From contig BNUR01000172.1 of NCBI GenBank assembly GCA_025997495.1, forward strand, positions 1 through 5,202: DNA of 5,202 bases. The letters run 5' to 3'. This stretch comes from Spirochaetia bacterium. GTDB taxonomy: Bacteria > Spirochaetota > Spirochaetia > Treponematales > Breznakiellaceae. Shown here in pieces: positions 1 through 5,198 of the stretch (positions are counted from its first letter, which is position 1; each line of letters starts with the position of its first letter). The notes below the pieces were generated by a model, which did no database searches, was not told the origin of the DNA, and saw only the letters and a program-made list of their open reading frames with translations. Both the position numbers and the translations under genes were made by a program.

Positions 1-372
1 CCGGGAAAAAAAGGCGAACCGCAGGGGGTTGTCCAGGAAATCCGGTTCAGCGGGCGTTCCGTAGATGCCGTCCCGGCCAAAGAACTTCTCGTGGTCGATG
101 AAGTATACCTTGACGGGGTTTTTCTTTGGCGAGCCGGGCAGGTCGGTGGTGTAGACGGCGCACCATTCCTCACCGCCGCCGCCAACGTGAACACCCATAG
201 CGCCCTCCATCTGGGTTAGCTTACTACGGTCAACCCCGTAATACCGGGGTATGACGATACGCACTTCGTGGTCAAGTTTTGCCAGGGCAAGGGACAGGGC
301 GGACACCATATCGGCAAGGCCCCCGGTTTTTGCATAGGGAACCGCTTCACTGGCGGTCATTAGGATTTTCAT
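1..372 (-). CDS. glgA: Glycogen synthase (ADP-glucose type), N-terminal 124 residues, cut by the window edge
   Basis: Reverse translation from ATG at 372 gives an uninterrupted 124-codon frame reaching base 1. It begins MKILMTASEAVPYAKTGGLA, the signature N-terminus of bacterial glycogen/starch synthases (GT5 family). K15-T-G-G18 is the K-x-G-G loop that contacts ADP-glucose. It continues with the usual SALSLALAKLDHEVRIVIP strand and, near the window edge, the NPLRFAFFSR segment typical of the family. The enzyme transfers glucose from ADP-glucose to the non-reducing end of cytoplasmic alpha-1,4-glucan. Family members are about 470-490 residues, so roughly a quarter is present. A strong Shine-Dalgarno (GGAGGGG, complement of 377-383) lies a few bases upstream and fixes the start. 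The gene follows the ACT gene in the same direction but is separated by 157 bp holding a large inverted repeat. It is probably a separate unit with no functional link to the aryl-acid genes. Confidence 0.93.
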   Translation of the reverse strand, partial: MKILMTASEAVPYAKTGGLADMVSALSLALAKLDHEVRIVIPRYYGVDRSKLTQMEGAMGVHVGGGGEEWCAVYTTDLPGSPKKNPVKVYFIDHEKFFGRDGIYGTPAEPDFLDNPLRFAFFSR

Positions 373-376
373 TTAT

Positions 377-383
377 CCCCTCC
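377..383 (-). promoter_or_regulatory. Ribosome binding site of glgA
   Basis: On the minus strand the bases read GGAGGGG, 4 nt before the ATG at 372. This is the best Shine-Dalgarno match near that start and supports the start choice for the partial glgA frame. Confidence 0.75.
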
Positions 384-404
384 GAAAAATATTTTAAGAT
401 TTTT

Positions 405-494
405 AACCGCAAAGGCGAAGAAGGCGAAAAAGAAGAAGGGAGAAAAAGATACCCTTTCTTCCTTTCCTTATTCGCCTTCTTCGCCTTTGCGGTT
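405..494. repeat. Perfect 24-bp inverted repeat forming a long hairpin in the ACT-glgA spacer
   Basis: The left arm (405-428, beginning AACCGCAAAGGCGAAG) is exactly reverse-complementary to the right arm (471-494, ending CTTCGCCTTTGCGGTT). The 42-bp centre is purine-rich then pyrimidine-rich (AGAAGAAGGG against CCCTTTCTTCCT) and can extend the stem imperfectly. Each arm is built from short GGCGAAGAA-like units. The element lies entirely between the ACT stop and the glgA ribosome binding site. RNA from either strand could fold into it, so it may stop or insulate transcription between the ACT gene and glgA. The minus-strand copy is followed by AAAAATCTT rather than a T-run, so it is not a textbook intrinsic terminator in that direction. 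The plus-strand copy is followed by the T-rich TCTATTTTT. It resembles dispersed AACCGCAAAG-type intergenic palindromes that I recall from other bacterial genomes, but copy number cannot be judged from one copy. Confidence 0.85.
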
Positions 495-529
495 TCTATT
501 TTTCATTCGTAATTATTCTAGGGACAAAA

Positions 530-946
530 CTAGAACTTTTCAACCACGGAAAGGCCGTTATCCCTGACAATTTTCAAGCCCTGCTCGAAATTCTCCATTT
601 TGAAGATAACCACCGCCTTTCCTGCCATACCTTCCAGGGAGGCGTAGAGGTATTCGATGTTTACCTTGCTGGACTGGAACAGTTCCATCACCTTGGCCAG
701 GCTGCCGGGGGTATCCCCAATCTCGACGGCTACCACGTCGGTGAGCCGGGTGGTAAAGCCCGCCTCGTTCAAGGCCAGAATGGCGGCGTCGCTCTTGTCC
801 ACGATAAGCCGCAGTATGCCGAAGTCCGCCGTGTCCGCGATGCTGATGGCCCGGATGTTGATGGCGGCGGCGGCCAGAACCTTGGTTACTTCCCCCAGAC
901 GTCCGGCGCTGTTTTCCAGGAAAACCGATATTTGTTTAATTTGCAT
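530..946 (-). CDS. Tandem ACT-domain protein, putative aromatic amino acid sensor
   Basis: This 138-residue protein is made of two ACT domains and little else. ACT1 is at about 3-68 (QISVFLENSAGRLGEVTKVL, then INIRAISIADT and FGILRLIVD). ACT2 is at about 71-136 (VAVEIGDTPGSLAKVMELF, then VNIEYLYASLE and AVVIFKMEN). The residues at N12-S-A-G15 and D78-T-P-G81 sit at the strand-helix turn where ACT domains bind amino acids. There is no catalytic domain, signal peptide or membrane segment, so it should be a cytoplasmic ligand-binding protein. Stand-alone double-ACT proteins of this length often accompany phenylacetate-CoA ligase genes in anaerobes, which matches the context: the start lies 21 bp after the ligase stop. 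GAGGAG precedes the ATG at a normal distance. The likely ligand is an aromatic amino acid or aryl acid, and the regulated target is unknown. Both ligand and role are inferred from neighbours. Confidence 0.88.
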   Translation of the reverse strand: MQIKQISVFLENSAGRLGEVTKVLAAAAINIRAISIADTADFGILRLIVDKSDAAILALNEAGFTTRLTDVVAVEIGDTPGSLAKVMELFQSSKVNIEYLYASLEGMAGKAVVIFKMENFEQGLKIVRDNGLSVVEKF

Positions 947-967
947 GATATGCGCTCCTCTTTCCTT

Positions 968-2269
968 CTATATATTACGGTTATCGATAACCCGCTTGGC
1001 CTTGCCTATGGATCGTTCTATGGTTTTCGGTTCCACCAGCTTGACCTTTACCCCAATTTGGAGCTTGGACTTCATCACATCCTGTATTTTGCCCCGCAGC
1101 GCTTCCAGCCCCCTGGTCTCATCGCTGAAGAATTCCTGCTTCACCTCCACTTGGAGTTCCACCTCGTCCAGGTGGGACTCTCCCCGGTTGACCACAATCA
1201 TATACTGAGGCTCGGTGCCTTCGATGCCGAAGAGGGCGTGCTCGATCTGGCTGGGGAAGACGTTGACCCCCCGGATGATCAGCATGTCGTCGGTACGGCC
1301 AAAGAGGCGGTGCATCCTCACGGTGGTTCTGCCGCAGGAACAGGGCTCGTCCATGAAGTAGGTGATGTCCCGGGTGCGGTAGCGGATGAGCGGGGTTCCT
1401 TCCTTGGTGAGGGTGGTAAAGGCCAGTTCCCCCTTTTCACCCCGGGGCACATGCTTCCCGGTTTCCGGGTCGATAATTTCGGGATAGAAAAGGTCCTCGT
1501 TGATGTGGAGCCCGTCCTGGGCCTCGCACTCAAAGGCCACCCCGGGGCCGATGATTTCCGTGAGGCCGTAGATATCGTAGGCCTTCATCCCGTACCGGCT
1601 CTCGATTTCCTTCCGCATGTTTTCGCTCCAGGGCTCTGCGCCGAAACAGCCCTTGCTGAGGGGCAGCTTTTTTAGGTCTATCCCCGCATCCGCCGCTTCC
1701 TCGGTCATGTAGAGGGCATAGGAGGGGGTGCAGGTGAGCATGGTGGAGCCGAAGTCCTGCATCACCATGAGCTGCCGGTCGGTGTTCCCGCTGGACATGG
1801 GGAGGACCTCCGCGCCGATGGTCATGGCCCCGTAGTGCGCGCCGGGACCCCCGGTAAAGAGGCCGTAGCCGTAGCAGTTCTGGACGATGTCGTCCTTGGT
1901 ACAGCCCCCGCCGGCCAGGGTCCGGGCCATGGCTTCCCGCCAGATGTCGATGTCCTTCTGGGTATATTCGTCTACGACAGGCTTGCCTGTCGTTCCGGAA
2001 CTCATGTGGACCTCCACGATCCGGTCTTTTGGGCAGGCCAGGAGGCCCCGGGGGTAGTTTTCCCGAAGGTCGTCCTTGGTGGTGAAGGGCAGCTTTTCGA
2101 TGTCAGCCAGGGTGTGGATGTCCCGGCTCGAAACCCCCAGGGCATCCATTTTCTTCCGGTAGAAGGGCACCGTGGCGTAGAGCTTTTCCACCAGGTTCTT
2201 GAGATTGGCAAGCTGGAGCGCCTCCCGGGCCGCAGTTTGCATACATTCGTATTCAGGGTTAAAAATCAT
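968..2269 (-). CDS. paaK: Phenylacetate-CoA ligase family enzyme (AMP-forming), copy 1
   Basis: The 433-residue length is normal for PaaK-type members of the adenylate-forming superfamily. The N-terminus holds the family segment [16 protein letters not shown] (31-46) and [14 protein letters not shown] (60-73). Visible motifs are the nucleotide-binding loop SSGTTGKP (90-97), YGLTE (234-238), the acidic GELAFT (280-285), YRTRD (297-301), the hinge region [20 protein letters not shown] (324-343) and a C-terminal GKAKRV (422-427) whose K423 is the likely adenylation lysine. A CSCGR pair of cysteines at 310/312 is shared with copy 2. The predicted cytoplasmic reaction is aryl acetate + ATP + CoA to arylacetyl-CoA + AMP + PPi, possibly run in reverse. 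AAGGAAG (complement of 2275-2281) supports the ATG at 2269. It is cotranscribed with the ACT gene. It is separated from copy 2 by an oppositely oriented gene, so it needs its own promoter in 2270-2441. The exact acid (phenyl-, indole- or hydroxyphenylacetate) cannot be told. Confidence 0.93.
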   Translation of the reverse strand: MIFNPEYECMQTAAREALQLANLKNLVEKLYATVPFYRKKMDALGVSSRDIHTLADIEKLPFTTKDDLRENYPRGLLACPKDRIVEVHMSSGTTGKPVVDEYTQKDIDIWREAMARTLAGGGCTKDDIVQNCYGYGLFTGGPGAHYGAMTIGAEVLPMSSGNTDRQLMVMQDFGSTMLTCTPSYALYMTEEAADAGIDLKKLPLSKGCFGAEPWSENMRKEIESRYGMKAYDIYGLTEIIGPGVAFECEAQDGLHINEDLFYPEIIDPETGKHVPRGEKGELAFTTLTKEGTPLIRYRTRDITYFMDEPCSCGRTTVRMHRLFGRTDDMLIIRGVNVFPSQIEHALFGIEGTEPQYMIVVNRGESHLDEVELQVEVKQEFFSDETRGLEALRGKIQDVMKSKLQIGVKVKLVEPKTIERSIGKAKRVIDNRNI

Positions 2270-2274
2270 AACAT

Positions 2275-2281
2275 CTTCCTT
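2275..2281 (-). promoter_or_regulatory. Ribosome binding site of ligase copy 1
   Basis: The minus strand reads AAGGAAG five bases before the ATG at 2269. It supports that start over internal methionines such as M10. Confidence 0.55.
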
Positions 2282-2316
2282 ACTTGGGTAAATATTGAGA
2301 AAGAAACGATGGAAGA

Positions 2317-2322
2317 AGTATA
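2317..2322 (-). promoter_or_regulatory. Tentative -10 box for ligase copy 1
   Basis: The minus strand reads TATACT here, five of six bases of TATAAT, 47 bp upstream of the ligase start. No good -35 hexamer lies 16-18 bp upstream, so the match is weak. A second weak candidate is TATAAA on the minus strand at 2340-2345. Some promoter is needed in this gap because the upstream neighbour is on the other strand, unless transcripts from iorB read through that gene antisense. Confidence 0.25.
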
Positions 2323-2362
2323 TCAGGGCCGTGGGAAAATTTATAGGGGGTAATTAGGGTAC

Positions 2363-2391
2363 TTTACAGAAATCAAAAAAAGTAGTATATT
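2363..2391 (+). promoter_or_regulatory. Sigma-70-type promoter of the exported-protein gene
   Basis: TTTACA at 2363-2368 and TATATT at 2386-2391 are separated by exactly 17 bp. Each is within one or two bases of consensus (TTGACA, TATAAT). The spacer is A-rich. The predicted start of transcription is near 2398, giving a leader of about 44 nt before the ATG at 2442. This is the best promoter match in the window and shows that the plus-strand gene can be expressed independently of the minus-strand cluster. Confidence 0.7.
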
Positions 2392-2403
2392 AACCTAAAT
2401 TAA

Positions 2404-2416
2404 AGTCCATTGGACT
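2404..2416. promoter_or_regulatory. Palindrome just downstream of the predicted transcription start, possible operator
   Basis: AGTCCA-T-TGGACT is a perfect 6-bp inverted repeat around a single central base. It lies about 13 bp after the -10 box and 25 bp before the start codon. That position, overlapping the first transcribed bases, suits a repressor site or a tiny leader hairpin. No dedicated regulator is encoded nearby, so the binding protein is unknown. A 13-bp palindrome could also be chance. Confidence 0.4.
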
Positions 2417-2441
2417 ATAAGCAAAAGGAAAGGAGAATAGC

Positions 2442-2882
2442 ATGAAGAAGTTTTCGTTACTGGTTTTGATGATGGTCGTGTTATCCGGGATTGTATTCGC
2501 ACAAGTCCAGGATTCAAGTATTGTGGTGCGGTGGGATGGTACCAGTATCACGCCGCCCCTCATATACCACCTTGAGGTATGGGATCAGCGCGGTTCCGAA
2601 ACCGACATTAGCGGGTTCCTGACTCCGGTGAATGACCTCAGGAAATACGGTCCCGTCTGTTTTCTTATTCATGCCGATAATGGATACATCGTCGCTTTAT
2701 ACGCCAATACCACTTGGGAACCGGGCTTGCAAAGGCCCCAGGGGGTTGAACCCAAATATTCCGCCGCCGGGGATTCAAAGCAAATTATCCGCAGTCTTTT
2801 GGATAGCAAGGTATTCAAAAGCTACATTACCCGAAGCAGATTCCTCAGTGATCTCGAATCAACCTATGCCGGACTGCAATAG
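2442..2882 (+). CDS. Small exported protein of unknown function
   Basis: I do not recognise the family. The 146-residue product starts with a classic Sec signal peptide: MKK, then a hydrophobic run FSLLVLMMVVLSGIVFA, with a likely signal peptidase I cut after A20 (VFA|QV). No lipobox cysteine is present, so it is probably periplasmic or secreted. The mature part (about 126 residues) has alternating beta-type stretches (SIVVRWDGTSI, LIYHLEVWDQ, PVCFLIHADNGYIVALYANT), a single cysteine at C73, a proline/glycine-rich centre (WEPGLQRPQGVEP) and a helical tail (SKQIIRSLLDSKVFKSYITRSRFLSDLESTY). The start is well supported: AGGAG at 2431-2435 is 6 nt before the ATG, with a strong promoter upstream. 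It lies between the two ligase genes on the opposite strand, ending 71 bp from the end of copy 2, so transcription converges there. A link to aryl-acid metabolism is not shown. Confidence 0.82.
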   Translation: MKKFSLLVLMMVVLSGIVFAQVQDSSIVVRWDGTSITPPLIYHLEVWDQRGSETDISGFLTPVNDLRKYGPVCFLIHADNGYIVALYANTTWEPGLQRPQGVEPKYSAAGDSKQIIRSLLDSKVFKSYITRSRFLSDLESTYAGLQ

Positions 2883-2908
2883 CTCCCATAGAATGACATC
2901 AGCCTAAA

Positions 2909-2938
2909 TCCCCTGGCCTCTTTTACAAGGACAGGGGA
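2909..2938. terminator. Hairpin between convergent gene ends, possible weak bidirectional terminator
   Basis: TCCCCTG (2909-2915) pairs with CAGGGGA (2932-2938). After a G/A mismatch, CCT (2917-2919) can pair with AGG (2928-2930), leaving a short loop. The hairpin lies 26 bp past the plus-strand stop and 15 bp past the end of ligase copy 2, where both transcripts would need to end. Neither side carries a proper T-run, so it could instead block nucleases or help a factor-dependent terminator. Confidence 0.45.
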
Positions 2939-2953
2939 GGGGCTATCATCCTG

Positions 2954-4267
2954 CTAAACGTCCTTCGGCCGCTTATCATAAACTCGCTTAGCCTTCCCCT
3001 CCGACACCGGTAGGCTCCCCGATTCGTGGAGTTCCACCCGCGGGTTGATGGTGATTGACGCCTGAAGGGTTTTTCGTATCCGTTCTTTTAAAGCATTCAA
3101 GAGCCGGGAATCGTCCATAAAGGTTTCCGGTCCCACTTCGGTCTTTACCGTGAGCCTGTCCAGCACCCCGTCTTTTTCAATCTCGATAAGGTAATTATTC
3201 CCCACTTCCTTCATGGCCATGATCACCTCTTCGATCTGGCTGGGGAAGACGTTCACCCCGTTGATGATCAGCATGTCGTCGCTGCGGCCGGTGATGCGGC
3301 GGATACGGCGATGGGAACGGCCGCAGGCACAGGGTTCGGTATAAAAACCCGTAAGGTCCCGGGTGCGGTAGCGCAGTATCGGGGTGGCCTCCCGGCAGAG
3401 GATGGTCAGGACCAGTTCCCCGGTTTCACCTTCCCGTACCGGTTCCAGGGTATCGGGGTTGATGATTTCCGCAATGTAGCCGTCCTCCCAAAGGTGGAGG
3501 CCATTTTTGCACTGGCACTCAAAAGCCACCCCGGGCCCGTTCATCTCCGAAAGGCCGTAGGAATTGAACACATCGATGCCCAGGAGCCCCTCGATGCGCC
3601 GCCGGGTATCCTCCGAATAGGGTTCCGCCCCGGCAAAGGCCCGCTTGAGCCGTAGGCTGTCCCGGCTGACCCCTTCGGCCCGCATGATGCTTTCCACATG
3701 GAGGAGGAAGCTGGGGGTGGCGTGTACCACGGTGGTACCGAAGTCCTGCATAAGCCGGAATTGCCGGGTAGTATTCCCGCTCCCCGAGGGGATCACCAGC
3801 ATCCCTACCTCCTCACCCCCGGCGTGGAAACCCAGGCCCCCGGTAAAGAGGCCGTAGGTGATCATGTTCTGGAACACATCGGTGTTGTTGCACCCGGTCC
3901 CGTAGATGCACCGGGCTACGTAGCTTGTCCAGCGGCGCAGATCCTCCCGGTTAAAGTAGATGGTGGTGGGGGTCCCGGTGGTGCCGCTTGAGGCATGGAG
4001 GCGGATCACCTCCTCCTTGGGTATGCTGAGGAAGCCGTAAGGAAAGCCGTCCCGGAGGTCGTGCTTGGTAGTAAAGGGGATACGTTTAAGGTCATCCAGG
4101 GTTTTGAGGTCCTCAGGACCTTTTATGCCCGCAGCGTGCAGCTTGGGGGCGTAAAAGGGGGTGCGCAGGCTGTAGGTGATCATGTCCCGCAGCTTTTTAA
4201 GCTGGAGGGCCTCCAGTTCAGGGCGGGGCATGGTTTCAATATCGGGATGCCAGTATTGGTAGGTCAT
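2954..4267 (-). CDS. paaK: Phenylacetate-CoA ligase family enzyme (AMP-forming), copy 2
   Basis: A 437-residue PaaK-type adenylate-forming enzyme, paralogous to the copy at 968-2269. It shows SSGTTGTP (93-100) for nucleotide binding, YGLSE (237-241), GELVLT (283-288), YRTRD (300-304), [20 protein letters not shown] (327-346) and the C-terminal GKAKRV with K425. Cysteines C313 and C315 form the same ACGR/SCGR element as in copy 1. Differences sit in pocket-forming stretches (for example QNMITYGLFTGGLGFHAGG against [19 protein letters not shown]), suggesting a different acyl preference. The ATG overlaps the iorB stop by one base (TAATG), and no clear Shine-Dalgarno lies in the GC-rich end of iorB, so translation is probably coupled to iorB. 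Direct coupling to an aryl-pyruvate oxidoreductase subunit argues for indoleacetate, phenylacetate or 4-hydroxyphenylacetate as substrate. The reaction direction in vivo (thioester synthesis or ATP formation by reversal) is not evident. Confidence 0.93.
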   Translation of the reverse strand: MTYQYWHPDIETMPRPELEALQLKKLRDMITYSLRTPFYAPKLHAAGIKGPEDLKTLDDLKRIPFTTKHDLRDGFPYGFLSIPKEEVIRLHASSGTTGTPTTIYFNREDLRRWTSYVARCIYGTGCNNTDVFQNMITYGLFTGGLGFHAGGEEVGMLVIPSGSGNTTRQFRLMQDFGTTVVHATPSFLLHVESIMRAEGVSRDSLRLKRAFAGAEPYSEDTRRRIEGLLGIDVFNSYGLSEMNGPGVAFECQCKNGLHLWEDGYIAEIINPDTLEPVREGETGELVLTILCREATPILRYRTRDLTGFYTEPCACGRSHRRIRRITGRSDDMLIINGVNVFPSQIEEVIMAMKEVGNNYLIEIEKDGVLDRLTVKTEVGPETFMDDSRLLNALKERIRKTLQASITINPRVELHESGSLPVSEGKAKRVYDKRPKDV

Positions 4268-4857
4268 TATGCTGCCGCCGCCCGGCCCAGGTTAAAGGCC
4301 CGTTTATTCGCTTCCCCCACGGATGCGTCTTTATTGGCAAACATAGCGGTAATCGTGGCCTCCAGGGTCTTTTCCGGGATGGGGAGGAAGGGGGAGGCCG
4401 CCCCCACCATGACCATGTTTACCGCCCTGGCCAGCCCCGCTTCTTTGGCAAGCCCTTCAGCTTGAACGATACGGTTCACCGGAAAGGCCGCAATGACCTT
4501 GAGGATACCCGCGATATCCGGGTAATCGGGGATGTTGACGAAGGGTTCCGCCGCAGTGACCAATGCCCCCTCCGGCGCAAGCCATGCCGTATAGCGGAGG
4601 CTTTCCACGGGTTCCATGGCAATAATCAGATCCGCCCCGCCCTGGGGAACCAGATCCGAGGCGATGGAGGGACCTACTGCGTCCCCCGTGTCGGAGAGCC
4701 GCAGATGGGCCAGCACCGCGCCCCCCCGTTGGGCCATGCCGTGTACCTCGGACTGACGCACCGAAAGCCCCGCGCTGACTGCGGCATGGGCGATAATGGC
4801 GGCGATGGAGAGCACTCCCTGTCCGCCGACTCCCGCCAGAATGATGTCTTTCTTCAT
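4267..4857 (-). CDS. iorB: Indolepyruvate:ferredoxin oxidoreductase, subunit beta
   Basis: The 196-residue length fits IorB, the pyruvate-oxidoreductase gamma-type domain. Landmarks are GVGGQG (9-14) after the first strand, SEVHGMAQRGG (36-46), GADLIIAMEPVESLR (74-88), NMVMVGA (147-153) and a terminal helix NKRAFNLGR (184-192). With the thiamine-diphosphate and 4Fe-4S subunit IorA, it oxidatively decarboxylates indole-, phenyl- or 4-hydroxyphenylpyruvate with CoA, reducing ferredoxin in the cytoplasm. IorB itself carries no cofactor motif and is not expected to work alone. iorA, usually adjacent and upstream, is absent from the 345 bp before this gene, so it must lie elsewhere or beyond the window. 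The ATG at 4857 is the only credible start: in frame, a TAA stop lies 8 codons upstream with no alternative start between. It has no recognisable Shine-Dalgarno. The TAATG overlap with the next ligase shows a tight operon. The alternative, a 2-oxoacid:ferredoxin oxidoreductase gamma subunit of other specificity, is less likely given the neighbours. Confidence 0.9.
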   Translation of the reverse strand: MKKDIILAGVGGQGVLSIAAIIAHAAVSAGLSVRQSEVHGMAQRGGAVLAHLRLSDTGDAVGPSIASDLVPQGGADLIIAMEPVESLRYTAWLAPEGALVTAAEPFVNIPDYPDIAGILKVIAAFPVNRIVQAEGLAKEAGLARAVNMVMVGAASPFLPIPEKTLEATITAMFANKDASVGEANKRAFNLGRAAAA

Positions 4858-4911
4858 GCCGGTAAGTGTATCTTTTTTTGCTTATCTCTACAAGTAATCG
4901 CCCATGACCTG

Positions 4912-5034
4912 CAGCAATTCTCATCTGCAAAACCCGACTTTTGGCCAAATAGTAATGTGCCGTTCTTTTTTCGTGTGTTTCCTGTCTTTTTCGTGGCTGA
5001 TCTTCTTATTCCTGATGTAAAATGAGAATTGCTG
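4912..5034. repeat. 123-bp segment bounded by 13-bp perfect inverted repeats
   Basis: CAGCAATTCTCAT at 4912-4924 is the exact reverse complement of ATGAGAATTGCTG at 5022-5034. The matches do not extend on either side, and I see no target-site duplication flanking the pair. The segment has no coding potential and contains the TTTTTCGTG repeats. It could be a decayed miniature inverted-repeat element, a long-range RNA stem in the iorB leader region, or coincidence helped by AT-rich sequence. Confidence 0.45.
4965..4996. repeat. Two spaced TTTTTCGTG units (CACGAAAAA on the minus strand)
   Basis: CTTTTTTCGTG (4965-4975) and CTTTTTCGTGG (4986-4996) repeat about 21 bp apart, with TGTTTCCTGTC between them. 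Read on the minus strand this is a CCACGAAAAAGACAGG-type string. It resembles degenerate CCACGAA/ACACGAA intergenic repeats I recall from several bacterial genomes, but only two units are seen here. Confidence 0.4.
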
Positions 5035-5090
5035 AGCTTCCCAATTCACCCCTTGCGCATATCGAAAAAGTGTGTTATCTTAAGATCTCT

Positions 5091-5130
5091 CCGGAGGTTG
5101 GTTCTAACCTGGCTTCCGGCACATTTTTTT
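5091..5130 (+). terminator. Bulged hairpin followed by a seven-T run
   Basis: On the plus strand CCGGA (5091-5095) pairs with TCCGG (5115-5119), and inside it GGTT (5096-5099) pairs with AACC (5106-5109), with a right-side bulge. Four bases later comes TTTTTTT (5124-5130). The layout resembles an intrinsic terminator for plus-strand RNA, yet no plus-strand gene ends nearby. It may end an unrecognised small RNA or antisense transcript, or be fortuitous. Confidence 0.35.
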
Positions 5131-5187
5131 AAGGGGGCCGAGTTCAGGAGCATGAAATCACCTAATTCCTTGTACTGTAACGAATTG

Positions 5188-5198
5188 CCCCCCCCCCC
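5188..5198. repeat. Homopolymer tract of 11 C
   Basis: Eleven consecutive C residues end four bases from the right edge. Tracts of this length slip during replication and can switch reading frames or promoters in phase-variable genes. They are also common break or error points in draft assemblies, and the window ends almost at once after it. With only a doubtful frame running through it, no function is assigned. Confidence 0.8.

Noticed and set aside
279..512. Plus-strand 77-codon frame running from antisense glgA into the inverted repeat
   Set aside because: Its second half is just the translation of the repeat (KGEEGEKEEGRKR, then a phenylalanine-rich run), and its first half is antisense to glgA.
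932..1675. Plus-strand open frame of 247 codons across ligase copy 1
   Set aside because: It lies antisense to a motif-complete ligase gene, has no ribosome binding site, and its composition is that expected from the opposite strand of GC-rich codons.
1835..2353. Plus-strand open frame of 172 codons antisense to the start of ligase copy 1
   Set aside because: No family resemblance. It is explained as a shadow of the ligase reading frame.
2632..2907. Second plus-strand frame inside the exported-protein gene
   Set aside because: It is nested out of frame within a gene that has signal peptide, promoter and ribosome binding site, and it has none of its own.
3995..4465. Plus-strand open frame spanning the iorB-ligase junction
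   Set aside because: Both genes beneath it are well supported. The frame shows no domain signature and no start signal.
4457..4948. Minus-strand frame of 163 codons overlapping iorB in another frame, considered as a degenerate iorA end
   Set aside because: The part over iorB is arginine/histidine/glycine-rich frame-shadow sequence, and the part upstream shows no ferredoxin cysteines or other IorA features.
4462..5025. Plus-strand open frame of 187 codons over iorB and the upstream spacer
   Set aside because: Most of it is antisense to iorB. The tail crosses low-complexity T-rich repeats (FFFRVFPVFF), which is not protein-like.
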